DNA from: Polytrichum commune
Lineage: Eukaryota > Streptophyta > Polytrichopsida > Polytrichales > Polytrichaceae
Reading direction: 5' to 3'
Length of the DNA: 64,000 nt
Assembly: GCA_950295325.1 (NCBI GenBank)
Contig: OX485806.1
Coordinates: 26,848,001-26,912,000, forward strand
Of the stretch, positions 36,977 through 47,605 are shown in pieces. A program made the translations under genes and the position numbers. Every line of letters begins with the position of its first letter. Within the stretch, counting starts at the first letter, position 1. The notes under the pieces are model-generated. The model saw only the letters and a list, made by a program, of their open reading frames with translations, did no database searches and had not been told where the DNA came from.

Positions 36977-37775
36977 TCACACACAACATGCGAGAGAAGG
37001 AGAGTTTACTTGATCGCGATCCAATTTAGAAGCAGAATGTGCATCCACTCCGTTCCAATGCTCATAATTAAGCTCAAAACCTGGCAGCGATTCAAGCGAC
37101 AACTTGACACGGCTGTGGTTGAGGATATGAGGATTGAGGTGTAGTTGGAACGAATCGAAGATCGACTCGATGTTGTTAGTGACGAGCATGGCAAACTGTA
37201 AGCGACATGGGAAGGAGTTGGAGAGATGGACACGACTAGCCGATACTGACAGAATACCAATGGTGCAAGTTTTGGAAGAAGTGTGTGTTTTCGCCGCATC
37301 CACCTCTAAAAGCTTGTAGTGATGATGTCCATCTGGCCGATTTGTTACCAAACTTCAAATAAAAAAACAATCGCAGTAGCCGCAAAACAAAACGACAAAA
37401 ACCACAAAGAGGCAGTCGATTACAAAAGAACAAAGCCCTACAATGGGTGCCCATACCCATGCCCATGGGGTTTGGGTGGGCATGGGTTCGATATTATAAT
37501 GGGTGGGCATGGGCATTGTAGATCATTGCAGCGGTGAGCTTAGCATTGCCAATGAATTGGGATACCACTGCTAAATTCAGTATTCTCTTGTGGTGGAAGC
37601 TGAAAGGAGCCCCCACATTCCCCATCATGTCGCGCGTGGCGCGTTCGGTTTTGTGCATCCCTACATCCAACTCCAAATCGGAGTCAAACTTCTCGGATGC
37701 AGGGAATACGCTAACCAAGAAGCGCTCCGGGCTGAAGCCAGCGATAGTGAACAACCTTTTATTTGTGTGATCCAA
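36977..37775 (-). pseudogene. Unrecognised coding-like stretch on the minus strand, possibly a decayed gene
   Basis: Two minus-strand frames (37494-37775 and 36977-37351) read as ordinary globular protein, for example SFPCRLQFAMLVTN and AGFSPERFLVSVFPASEKFD. They have a higher GC content than the flanks. They do not join by an obvious intron, and I recognise no family. Minisatellite sequence interrupts them. Chance open frames are not excluded. Confidence 0.2.
37437..37520 (+). repeat. GGGTGGGCATGGG-type low-complexity repeat, short block
   Basis: It contains CCCATACCCATGCCCATGGG and GGGTGGGCATGGG elements. It matches the larger array at 37846-37950 and lies on the other side of the unrecognised open frame. 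Confidence 0.6.
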
Positions 37776-37845
37776 CCAAGACTTGGTGTAGGCGGGTAAT
37801 TCACATTACACAATTTTTTAATACATGGGCGCAATTTGAATAGCA

Positions 37846-37950
37846 TGGGTGGGCATGGGTGGGCACATGTCATGCTATGTGTGGGCATGGGTAGGCATGG
37901 GTGCGCACATGTCATGCTATGGGTGGGCATGGGTGGGCATTGGTCGCTGC
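37846..37950 (+). repeat. Minisatellite with a GGGTGGGCATGGGTGGGC core
   Basis: The unit GGGTGGGCA TGGGTGGGC ACATGTCATGCTAT recurs about three times with small changes (37850, 37885, 37920). Its G-runs make it a potential G-quadruplex-forming stretch on the plus strand. Confidence 0.75.
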
Positions 37951-38321
37951 TAATGGGCATGGTCTAGGTATGGGTGCAATTTAAAGGAAAATGTTGGGCT
38001 CTACAAAAGATACACCTGTGCCAGCCAACAACCTATGCCAAATTGCAAAATCAGTGGAACCTTCGAAGTTTCCACTGGTTTAGGGTTTAGATGAAGGATG
38101 CAATGATGATACAACACCGCTTAACGAGGGGAAAAGCATTACCAAAGACACCTTACACCATTCATTGGCACGCGTTGTACAAGATCTTGGAAGGAATTGA
38201 TGTGTAGGATGCATTTTCTTTGAAATAGCTAGAGGGTAGGAAGGAATTCACCCAATTGGACGAACCAATAGAACAACCCCCAAGCGGACATCAACCAATG
38301 CAATGGAGCACCTAGAGAAAC

Positions 38322-38929
38322 CAAGGGCGAAGCCAAGATTCTGACCTGGGGGGGCGCTAACCTTGGAATATGAAAATGTCCAATGTGTTTTCTATTTTCC
38401 AATTTCAATATGTGGACTCATTTTATTATTTATTGAGACATTTGGACTCATCGAGGTGACATCCCCATAAAAATAAATGATATTGTCGTTAATATCCAAA
38501 GCTTTGGTAATGGTCTTTTCAATATGGGTGGTCATCGGATCGACCATCCAAATCATCGCGAATAATAAGTAGATGCTTGACTTTCCTTCAATGTATTAGT
38601 AGAAAACATTGTGAAAAAGAACCGCATTCATTATCCCATTGCGGTTCTTTTGACCAGCCTGCTATGCAGTCACTAAACGACTGCATGTTTGTTTTTTGGT
38701 TTTACCAACTAAAATTTTAGGAACTTGGGGGCTTGTAATATACCGTTGGAAAGATCATGAAAATACTTTTCTAACAATGTATTTCACGCCCCAATTTTTT
38801 TAAAGAAAATTGCAATCACAAAATGAAAAAGAAAATTTTGTAGTCGTTTTGGCATAGTTTTCTACTAGTGATGTCAAGAGGGTTGAGCCCCTCCCCTCCT
38901 AGCCCCCCCCCCCCTTGGCTCCGCCCTTG
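38322..38929. mobile_element. hAT-type MITE with CAAGGGCGRAGCCAAG ends
   Basis: The left end is CAAGGGCGAAGCCAAG and the right end is CTTGGCTCCGCCCTTG. A perfect 8-bp target duplication AGAGAAAC lies at 38314-38321 and 38930-38937. The element is 608 bp. Subterminal poly-G and poly-C runs (near 38350 and 38903-38914) face each other. hAT-type assignment follows from the 8-bp duplication. No coding frame. Confidence 0.9.
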
Positions 38930-38937
38930 AGAGAAAC

Positions 38938-40040
38938 CCCCACTACTCATGGAGGTTCAAGGTGCACTTTTCATAACACAGATGAGTATTTGTGAGTGCT
39001 CAAAAGGGGTATTAATTTGAACTTTTCCGTACTATGTATACATATGCTACACAAATTATAACTCGTAGTTTTGTACATGTATGGAGGACCTCTAGAAAGT
39101 ATACAACATTTGTACTTGTATGTTAGGGTCGCTAGACTTTATGGGATAAGTATTTAATTATTTATGAAACTAAGGTGAATAACTTTTCATTTCTTTATCT
39201 CATCCATGCACCTAAAGCTTAAACTCCTTACCACCGCAAATTATGATACTATGTTAAGTCTTGGTTGTGATCGTGGAGGGTATTTTTTTGTTAATTTTTT
39301 TTTTAACACACCTAAAGCTAGAATTGTCATAAAAACGTGATAAATGAAAAAATTAGCTCCAATTAAGGTTGATTTGCTAGGAGTTTGCAAGTTGAGTAGA
39401 ACATTTGGTAATCAATGGGTGGAGTAGGGGATCCAATTGACTTGATGGGCCGTCCATCAAACACAGAGATTGGTTTATGTTGGTAACAAAAACGAACCAG
39501 CGATAAGTGGACTTGTGATCTTATACATCATTTCATGGTAGATTTAGAAACAATAATTGCATTAGCTTTTATGACATATGTCTGGGATGATGAAAAAAAC
39601 TTCAATGACTTTATAAAATAAATGTTAGGGTCTTACATCATACATATGACAAGGGTTCATTGTTATTCAAAATTACATTTGTGTACTTATGTTGATGACA
39701 ATATATGAATGCAATTTTTTTTACATGTACATATTGTCACTTGTATTTTCATCATTGAAATTGTATATGTATTGCTTGATTTCACAAAAAAAAATAAACT
39801 TGTACATAGGGGGTTTTTAGAGTATGTTGCAAATGCACGTGGTTCTTGGTTTTTAATGAAAGATGCACCCTGGGGGTCTTAGCCAACCAAAGATTTTACA
39901 TTCCGAGGATGAATTGGAAAGAAAAGTAAGGCCTAAAGCTAAGTACTTGTGTGAATGTGAACCTGTTAACCTTTTGTTGATCATGGTCATGCATGATGCA
40001 ATGATGGAATGAAGTTTACAAAGGCATGTAAGGTGTTAAC
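38938..40040. other. Intergenic, no gene seen
   Basis: AT-rich. The stretch near 39790-39880 (ATGCACGTGGTTCTTGG and neighbours) resembles 60240-60340, another dispersed repeat. No gene. Confidence 0.35.
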
Positions 40041-40271
40041 CTATGATCGGGGAGAACCGACAGTTAGTTACAAATGAACCGGTTGAGTTTGAGAAATAAC
40101 CGGTTGAAGTTCAAGACTGCAGGAAAAATTACCGATCATTTTAGAGGAATCTATTGAATATACCCCAATTTTAAAAAGGGAAAAGCGGAGGATGTCAACA
40201 ACATGTTACCGGTTGGACTTGCAAACACTAGGATCTCAACCGGTTATGCCCAAAAATCTCCCCGATCACTG
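40041..40271 (+). mobile_element. hAT-type MITE, CAATG-CGGGGAGA family, 231 bp
   Basis: The left end is CTATGATCGGGGAGA and the right end is TCTCCCCGATCACTG. The interior carries GAACCGGTTGAGTTTGAGAA and TTAGAGGAATCTATTGAATA. The flanking 8-mers (GTGTTAAC and CTACCTAC) do not match, so the target duplication is lost or the outermost bases have changed. Confidence 0.8.
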
Positions 40272-40323
40272 CTACCTACATAGTTACATCCATTAGATAG
40301 CAGTTATTGCAAATCATTGTTTA

Positions 40324-40748
40324 AGGTAGAAATACTGTAACCCATTAACCACCCTCTAGCCGTGCACTAGATTGCCGTCATAATGGTGAAGTGCCATTTT
40401 TAAAATTGATCATGGCTCAACGGCAACTTCAATGTGTGTACACTTAATGTAGCCAATGGGAGTTAAGTGTTAATGTACTTAGGATGCAACCAATTGAGGT
40501 GATTTTCTATATGGAAATGCGGAACACCGTGTTCAGTGTAGGGAGAATCTAGTGAACGAATAGGGGGTTGGACAACTTTCCACTTTGAAAAATTGTAACA
40601 TTTTTTGTATAGGCCAAAAAAATATGAAACAACTTGCATTCTTCATGAATCCTTCTCGTCTATCTTGGAAAATTATTTCATGATTGTCAGACCAGATCTT
40701 CAATGCGAGCCAATCACCTTATTTTCACGGGTTATGGTATTTCTACCT
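40324..40748 (+). mobile_element. Tc1/mariner-like MITE, AGGTAGAAATACC family, copy 2
   Basis: The 425-bp element aligns end to end with 24718-25144 and is flanked by TA on both sides (40322-40323, 40749-40750). The left terminus has one or two changes (AGGTAGAAATACTGT). It lies 52 bp after a hAT-type MITE. Confidence 0.85.
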
Positions 40749-40750
40749 TA

Positions 40751-41753
40751 TACCAAAGTATGGAAAAGTTACTTTAGGGACATATGTTACGTATATGGAT
40801 TGGATAAGGAAATCGTAATGTAGGGACCGGAGCCAAGCCCTGATTGCTATGGCTAAAGGCAATACGGTTATTTAAGCTCAACTAGAAAGTATGGAGGCGG
40901 TCTTTTACTAACTGTATGTAGTTCTAGCAGTGGCCACATACACTGTACACAATTTGACCTCAGGCCCCTGGCACTTAACTTACTTTGGCCTCGCTATAGC
41001 AACATTTTCTTTAATGAACCTCGGTGTTTTTGTATGCTCTTTCCCTATCCGATGTTCTGCTCATCACATTACTCAAATCCATAACAATGTTATGTGGAAT
41101 TGATGATATTCCACAGAATAATCCCTGCTATTCTCCACATTCAGTCTAAATGTGTGGAAATTTCGGTGGAATATTGTCAATCCCACAAAACACTGTTATG
41201 CATTTGAATAATGGTATGCTTGTGTGTTGTGTGTCTATTGGTCTCGATTCGTGTTGCAACTCATCCCTGGAATCCGGCCCTTTAACATTGTTTTGGTCTA
41301 CATATCATGCAAGAATCTTGACACCTAGAGAAATCACCTTAACTTATCAATGTGGTTTATAATGGGATTGATCCAATTAATAACTCGGGTATACAACGAT
41401 TGACTTACCTTGACATACCCATTGAATATAAATACTTGCTAGTGTTACAATATTGATACTCACGAGTAGCATAACGTCATTGAGCAACTACATAATCTTT
41501 CCAAAAAAGAAGAAGACGTGATTAAAATACACTGATGATTTACAGCTGCTTGTCAAAAAGCTCACAATCATAACCTGAGTGTTCCCCATGAATGGGGAAC
41601 CCTGAAATTATATGAGAATCATTCTCATGCGAAACTCAGTCCCACAGAACGCATCCAAGGAGTTGTGTAATGTTATGAGATTCTTTGATGCCATTACTGA
41701 TGTTGATTATTGATGCCATGCTTTCACTTGTATACCAAACCAACACCAGTGTA
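40751..41753. other. Intergenic, no gene seen
   Basis: The open frame at 41150-41362 has no recognisable domain. Nothing else is supported. Confidence 0.35.
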
Positions 41754-41761
41754 AACCCAAC

Positions 41762-41969
41762 CAATGAACGGGGAGAACCGACCACTAGTTACAGATGAAC
41801 CGGTTGAAGTACACGACTTTCGAAAACATTGCTGATCCTTTTAGAGGAATCCATGGAATATACCTCAAATTAATACATCCAACAAACCGAACGATCGTGA
41901 TGTGTAACCGTCGGACTTGGAGACACTAGGATTTTGACCGATTATGCCCAAAAATCTCCCCGGACATTG
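41762..41969 (+). mobile_element. hAT-type MITE, reference copy of the CAATG-CGGGGAGA family
   Basis: The left end is CAATGAACGGGGAGA and the right end is TCTCCCCGGACATTG. Perfect 8-bp target duplication AACCCAAC at 41754-41761 and 41970-41977. Length 208 bp. This copy defines the ends used to recognise the other members. Non-autonomous. Confidence 0.93.
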
Positions 41970-41977
41970 AACCCAAC

Positions 41978-42526
41978 CTTGCCCAAAGTGGGGCAGTCGT
42001 GAGACCTTGTGTGCTTTGTGGAGTCGAAGACCTCTTTGTGGGCCCTTTTTGTCTCCACCCAAGCTTCGCCTTCAAAAGTGGATGGTCGCCCTTGAATCTG
42101 AAATGCAATTTGAGGCACAAAAGCATGAAAGTCTCCATCTCAAATAGCAAAGAACCACACTTTAGCTTTTTAGTCAGCTCTGCAGTCATGGATAGGATAC
42201 TTCTGGTCGCCCGAGGTCTCCCTATAACGACAACATTTCTCCAAAGCTTATGAATCCAAAGCCTTCAATTGTGAACACTTACTACTATGTCTACAGGAAA
42301 TGCAAACTCTCGGGGGGGGAAATTAATGATAACAATGAGAAATTCAAGTGGTAATTCGCAGTTATAGGTGGTATGTATGGGTGCAGTTAAGAATGGATAA
42401 GTTTTTAAAGGACGTGTCACAATGAGATTGGGTTTGAGTGCTCATGGTATAGAGACATCAAATTAACGTTTACTAGCTGACAAACTTGGAAGGGCCCATG
42501 TGATCGTTTAAAGAGGCATGGACTCT
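41978..42526. other. Intergenic, no gene seen
   Basis: Short frames on both strands (41926-42253) overlap the MITE end and have no domain. Confidence 0.35.
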
Positions 42527-42529
42527 TTA

Positions 42530-43184
42530 GGGCCACTTCACACACGAGACTGAGAGCCTGTGAGCAGTTCACTTTAAGTGCTCTCATTGGTGGAAAAGGC
42601 GGAGCCGGTCCAAGTTCGCTTCACACTACACTTGAGGGACCAACACACTTTAAGTGCTCTCATTGGTGGAAAAGGCGGAGCCGGTCCAAGCTCGCTTCAC
42701 ACTACACTTGAGGGACCAACACACTTTAAGTGCTCCCATTGGTGGAAAAGGCGGAGCCGGTCCAAGTTCGCTTCACACTACACTTGAGGGACCAACGGAG
42801 TATGTGAATGCAGTGAGATGGATGTAAAGTCTACATGGATTCCTACATGGCATCCAATGGATCATGTTGTATGGTCACTTGGGCTATTTTCAAAAACCAC
42901 CTCTTGGAGGTGGGCCTAACATAGAACCGTGAGACCATGGCACTCTAAACGCTCACAGCATGTTGGTTTATTCTATTTTACTATGTGTGAGGACCCGCGT
43001 GAATAGACATCCATTGAAATAGCATTTGGTTGAGGGCATGGTTACAGATGACTTCACAGTACACTTGAGGATCCGTGACCACACTGCATGATTTGGGAAG
43101 TGTGTTGGGGCGCCCTTCGGACACTTTCTTTTGGGCTCTCACAATTTCATGGTCACGGCTCTTGGCTCGTGTGTGAAGTGGCCT
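42530..43184 (-). mobile_element. Tourist-like MITE, GGGCCACTTCACAC family, copy 2, with internal triplication
   Basis: Its ends are GGGCCACTTCACACACGAG and GTGTGAAGTGGCCT. The 3-bp duplication TTA is on both sides (42527-42529, 43185-43187). Reversed relative to copies 1 and 3. It is about 150 bp longer than they are because a 76-bp segment near one end is present three times (see 42571-42797). Confidence 0.9.
42571..42797 (+). repeat. Three 76-bp tandem copies inside the Tourist-like MITE
   Basis: The unit starting ACTTTAAGTGCTC recurs at 42571, 42647 and 42723, almost identical. Single-copy equivalents exist in the sister elements at 18065 and 62926. Confidence 0.92.
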
Positions 43185-43187
43185 TTA

Positions 43188-43920
43188 GTTCAACCTGTTC
43201 TAACTTTCACAGTCTAATTCTGAAACTTAGAATAACAATTGTGATGATTCAAAATTGCTCACCGAGTGACAATTCCCAATCCAGTTGGATGGTGAAATTT
43301 GTCCATGGAGGTGGGAAGTGCCCATAATAGGTTGCAAACCTTAAATTTTATCGTACTCGCATGGCCTTAATTCTTAAAGGCTTCAAGGTTTGACCCCGTA
43401 TCAAAGACGTATGATAAAGTGCGATTTGAAGGCGGTATGATGAGGGTTGTCAAGGTGAGAATATGTTTGTAGGGTTTCATCAAACAACATCGTCATTGAA
43501 GACAATTTGTTAATAATTAAGAAAATCTCCCCACAAAACACATTCAAACAAAAAATAAGCCAAATTTTGATCTCCCAGTCCTCTATGTGTTGAGCTTCAT
43601 ACCTATTACTTTCATTTTGAAGAGTCCCATCAAGTTCCCGATCACAATTAGGATATCAGATTGACAATGCACATTCATTGTGCCATTAAGTACTAGTGTT
43701 CATTGACCCTAAAGTCCCAAACGACCAAAAAGTGATCACTCAGTTTTTCAAAAACCTCCTAACTCCTACTTGTCATAGTCTCCCCCCCACGCCCCCCCAC
43801 CCACCTTTTTTCTTAATATCAATCAAAGTGTCTTACATATAGAAAGTTATCTCTCCATCTAAGCATTTGATCCAACATTTTACGATTAGTATTATGCACA
43901 TAGAACTCTAAAGATATTCA
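43188..43920. other. Intergenic, no gene seen
   Basis: A C-rich tract lies near 43782-43803. No gene or delimited element is seen. Confidence 0.35.
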
Positions 43921-43929
43921 CACCTTTTA

Positions 43930-44165
43930 TAGTCCATTAGCTAGCTGGGCTAGCCCATATTTTTGAGGCCTTAATCTTGCCATAGCTAGGCTAGCCCATA
44001 TTTTCTAAGGCCTCGATCTAGCCATAGCTGCGCTAGCCCATATTTTTTGAGGCCTTGATCTAGCCATAGCTGGGCTAGCCATATTTTGGGAGGCCTCGAT
44101 CTAGCCATAGCTAGGCTAGCCCATTTTTTTCGGGTACCATTTTTAGCCATATAGCTGGACTAGCT
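43930..44165 (+). repeat. Tandem array A, five copies of a 44-bp unit with a CTAGCCATAGCTGGGCTAGC core
   Basis: Units read CATAGCTNGGCTAGCCCATA followed by TTTTTGAGGCCTNGATCTAGC. The core is itself partly palindromic. A similar array in the same orientation lies at 44940-45145, on the other side of the hAT relic. Confidence 0.85.
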
Positions 44166-44253
44166 GACATAATAAATTAATTCATGTAGCTCATATAATG
44201 AATTCAAGGAGACATTCTCTCATCAATACAATTATATTTCATATCAGTCAAAA

Positions 44254-44619
44254 TCACTCATCGCCATCAATATCTAAAACATGTTGCTCATCATTCTCTA
44301 CCAACAAATTGTCATCATCCTCTATCTGCAACACCTCATCGAAAATAGGGTGTTTGGGAATGTGATTCTTCCAATCATAATTATCCAACAAGATCAACTT
44401 TTCAGGATCGTATGGCATTAGATGTTTGTTCAACTTCAACATCATTGATGCCTCTGCAAATCCTCCCCCAAGCGATGATCTCTTTGGAGTAATGATATCA
44501 TTTAGACTGCCAAAGTCATATTCTAGCCCGCCCGATCCGGGCTTGGAGGCTAGTAAAGCGGCGGCTACTTCTGCCAAACACGGCATTCTATATCGTTCAT
44601 TCCACCACCAACTAACCAA
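44254..44619 (-). pseudogene. hAT transposase C-terminal (dimerisation domain) relic
   Basis: The minus-strand frame reads VSWWWNERYRMPCLAEVAAA, then LEYDFGSLNDIITPKRSSLG and ASMMLKLNKHLMP, then an acidic tail. This follows the hAT dimerisation pattern: a WW near the start, a Leu-Ala stretch, an SE-xx-FS-like block (here LEYDFGS), the ITPKRSSL block, then a Leu-rich helix. The RNase H-like and BED regions are absent, so this is a fragment. It sits between two 44-bp-unit arrays, which may be subterminal repeats of the same dead element. Confidence 0.65.
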
Positions 44620-44649
44620 ATTCCCAGGTTTTGGCTACTTACTTACAGA

Positions 44650-44845
44650 GTTCCGGCTACTAGTTGCAGATGCACTGGTTGAGTTTCAGAATGAACTTGT
44701 TGAAGTTTTTGTTCAAGATTTCAAGAGAACGACCCATCTTTTTAGAGGAATGTAGAGAATATAGCCCACTTTGAGTAAAGACATATCAAAAGATGTAAAC
44801 ATGTAACCGGTTGCACTTGGAAGCACTTGGATATGGACAGATGAT
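44650..44845 (+). mobile_element. Diverged CAATG-CGGGGAGA hAT-type MITE fragment
   Basis: GGCTACTAGTTGCAGATGCA, GTTGAGTTTCAGAATGAAC, TTTAGAGGAATGTAGAGAAT and ACATGTAACCGGTTGCACTT follow the order of the family. Both ends are degraded and no target duplication is seen. It begins just upstream of the hAT relic's coding start. Confidence 0.6.
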
Positions 44846-44939
44846 CTCAACCCTAAAATTTTTATGGTAGTGGTAGGGATGACATGGCTGGGCCTTAGCT
44901 TGAGCCAATTGAGTTACATGACTTATCTTTAGCTAGCTA

Positions 44940-45145
44940 ATAACTAGCTGGACTAGCCCATATTATATGAGGCCTCGATCCAGCCATAGCTGGACTAGCC
45001 CATATTTTTTGAGGCCTCAATCTAGCCATAGCTAGGCTAGCCCATAATTTTTCAAGCCGCGATCTAGCCATAGCTGGGCTAGCACATTTTTTTCAAGAAC
45101 CGTTTTCAGCCATAACTGTTAGCTATTAGGTTAGCCGCTAGCCCA
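44940..45145 (+). repeat. Tandem array B of the 44-bp CTAGCCATAGCTGGGCTAGC unit
   Basis: It has four copies in the same orientation as array A, with the same GAGGCCTCNATCYAGCC linker. It ends in a larger inverted structure, GCTAGCCCAAAAAGTCC with GTGGGCTAGCGGC. Confidence 0.85.
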
Positions 45146-45149
45146 AAAA

Positions 45150-46304
45150 GTCCGTGGGCTAGCGGCTGTACAAGGTCTGAAGATATTGTTTGCTATAAAC
45201 CTACTACATATAAAGGAAATAACCGAGTTATTGATATGAATTTTGATTAACTATTTCCCATCATCTTATGAAACTAGTGTTTTTGGTCAATCAAATAAAA
45301 TATCAATAGATTTGGTTGATATGCATTTCTTATTTTTATTTGAACGGAAAATTTTATTCACCTAAATTTAATTGTACACTATGTCCAAGCTATGATTGAG
45401 ACACCTTGCTTTACCTAGTCTCCACATACACAACCAACATATAAAAGGGTTAAGTTTTGCTAGACACAGCCACAAAGCAGTTCGTTCTATAGTCCAAATA
45501 CTATAATTCTTTATACTAGTCAGTGTGTGCACTATTAACAACAAACACTCTTATCCAACAATTCGATAATGGATATTAAGTTGCACATGCAACAATGCAT
45601 TGTATGACATCCTCTACATATTAGGAGTTCAAATCAAGATAACCATTGTAAAAACCCTCCCCATCACACACACTACAATCCACAAGTTAAATTACTACCG
45701 TAAGAAATATCTAGAAACCACCATGTACATTTATTTATAAAAAATATTACCATAAAAAATGGTAATATAACCCTTTAAAGCACATACTAGATCACAAAGG
45801 CTTGAAAGTTCATCCCATGATAACCATCATAGCATGATTAAGAGGCACCATAAACAAAGAATCTCTTAAGAAACTACAATATCCCCAAACTTCACCGCCA
45901 AGGAAAATCTATACACCAAAATGCCATAAAATGCCCCACGTACTTAATCCTAACTACAAGAAATTAGATGACCAACAACACATGTCCTAGCCCCGCCCAA
46001 AATCCCCTGAGCCTATTGAGGGTTTGATCACACTAGCCAATTTTGGCACCATCCATCAACATCTCCGGCTATAATTGTGTGAAAAGTGGTGGGCCAACAT
46101 CTATTTCTCAACATAATCCCCATCAATTACACAGCTGGAACCGGACGGAAAGTTTGGTGTGGTTGAGGCCTGAGCCCACCTCCCTGAAAGAAAAGCCATA
46201 CCCTTTGGCAAAGATAAGGCAAACACACTCACATTGACCGAAAATTGGTGTCTTTTCTTCTTCTTCTTCTTTGCTTGGCTTTATCTTCATGGCCTTGTTT
46301 CGTG
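45150..46304. other. Intergenic, no gene seen
   Basis: AT-rich, with a TTC microsatellite near 46255-46270. The open frame 46043-46237 has no domain. Confidence 0.35.
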
Positions 46305-46440
46305 CAATGAATGGAGAGATTGATGAATTGATTGAGTTTGAGAAATAACCAGTCGAAGTTCAAGACTTCAGGAGAATTAGGGTTAGAACACTATATTCGG
46401 TAATCGGAGACTTTTTGATGATTTTGAGACTATTCAAGGA
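46305..46440 (+). mobile_element. Truncated hAT-type MITE fused to an AACACTATATTCG repeat
   Basis: The left end CAATGAATGGAGAGA and GAGTTTGAGAAATAACCAG are present up to about 46384. Then AACACTATATTCGGTAATCG and GAGACTTTTTGATGATTTTG follow. The latter piece is the inverse of 55945-55996, beside another member of the same MITE family. Confidence 0.55.
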
Positions 46441-46723
46441 CGTGGTTTTCAAATTTGAGCCAATGTTAACAACATTAAAATACCATATGTATAACATTGG
46501 ATATAATCATCAACATAAATGCATCAAAGTGAACAAAAAAATGAATCATACATGAAAACATATGTGTATAAAATGACAAATTGTTGCTAATGGACAGGAA
46601 GATGTGGAGAATGATTGGAAATTGAATCTATTCAACGGGTTTGAAATACAAACATAATGGAAATACCATTAATGTCTTGAAGACCTTCAAATAGAATGGA
46701 TAACCAAGCACTATGCTCTACCC

Positions 46724-47150
46724 CTACACACATTTAGGGAGTCCGTAGGCGTTTATAGTCCCACTAGTACGTCCCACTATATTTTTTCTCGTGGCCATGT
46801 CCTTATCTTTTACGGTGGCTTCTCTCTGTAATGCTCCAATGGCCTCTATAGCTTTGAAAATCTCCGGCCCGCAACTATAGCCAAGTTTGTTGACTGGCCT
46901 CGAATATGTGTCGTTCTTCAATATGTCCAAACGCGCTCCCGAATTGTACGAAGTGGTATTGTAGTGGAATACAAAGGCATCTGCAAGAGAGAATGTCTTG
47001 CACTTCTCCGGAGGGCCAAACAACGATCGGACTCGGAAGATGCAACCTTGAGTTGTGTGCGTCTCCAATGAAGAAGTCAAGGAGGGTCGGCCACCAAACG
47101 AGCGTCGAACGACCTGTGAAACAATATCATAGACAGAGTGGAGTGGGTAA
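46724..47150 (-). other. Minus-strand open frame downstream of the phosphatase-like fragment, unrecognised
   Basis: The minus frame is open for 206 codons (46724-47344). Its N-terminal third overlaps the phosphatase-like fragment in another frame. The lower part (for example EKCKTFSLADAFVFHYNTTS) has ordinary amino-acid composition, and a possible acceptor (TTTCACAG, minus strand) lies near 47112. I recognise no domain. It may be a further exon of the neighbouring fragment or chance. Confidence 0.2.
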
Positions 47151-47236
47151 ATTAAGGAGGGGCGGTTTGGGATGGGCGCTTGTAAAGTGCATAACATGCA
47201 GATGCAAGAAAATGAGAGCAACGATGAAAGAATAGG

Positions 47237-47523
47237 AGGGGACAAAGAAGGCTCTTGGCGGCGTTGTCGTCGATGAGGAGGGTGTTCTCCAGAGTTGGCC
47301 AGCTCCCGTGGGGCACTCCCTCCAATAGGGGGGCTTCTAGCCACAACCTGGACCTCAAGACCTTGAGGAAATGTTGCCCTCCGCCTCGACCACCAAACTT
47401 GGGCATTGGCACACCATTCTCGTCAATTAGCTCATCGCATACTTCTTGGCCGAGAACGAGGCAAGGGCTTGGGAGATCACAGATGAAGAACTTGAAAATG
47501 GGCACCGTGTTCTCCAAGACCAT
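47237..47523 (-). pseudogene. NLI-interacting-factor-like (FCP1-type HAD) phosphatase fragment
   Basis: Proteins of this family are HAD-fold phosphatases, many acting on RNA polymerase II tails. The minus frame reads VCDELIDENGVPMPKFGGRG, then QHFLKVLRSRLW, then PHGSWPTLENTLLIDDNAAK. The FLK-L--LW block and the NTLLIDD motif (HAD motif IV acidic pair plus the downstream K) are typical of the C-terminal half. The essential DLDGTL motif I is absent, so at best this is one exon or a truncated copy. The frame starts with ATG at 47523. It lies about 1 kb from the foldback element. Confidence 0.5.
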
Positions 47524-47579
47524 ACTTTATGCACAATATAAAGTATATCCACATTCAATTGTTAAAGTAGATTTTGGTA

Positions 47580-47605
47580 GCATATTTACGAACAACCGTT
47601 CGTAA
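47580..47605. repeat. Outlying copy of the TTTACGAACG-NN-CGTTCGTAAA palindrome
   Basis: ATTTACGAACAACCGTTCGT then AAAT: a 22-bp palindrome with one change. It lies about 950 bp outside the left end of the foldback element, between single-copy sequences. It is the leftmost copy I found. Confidence 0.75.

Noticed and set aside
44426-44755. Plus-strand open frame over the hAT relic
   Set aside because: Antisense shadow; the minus frame carries the hAT motifs.
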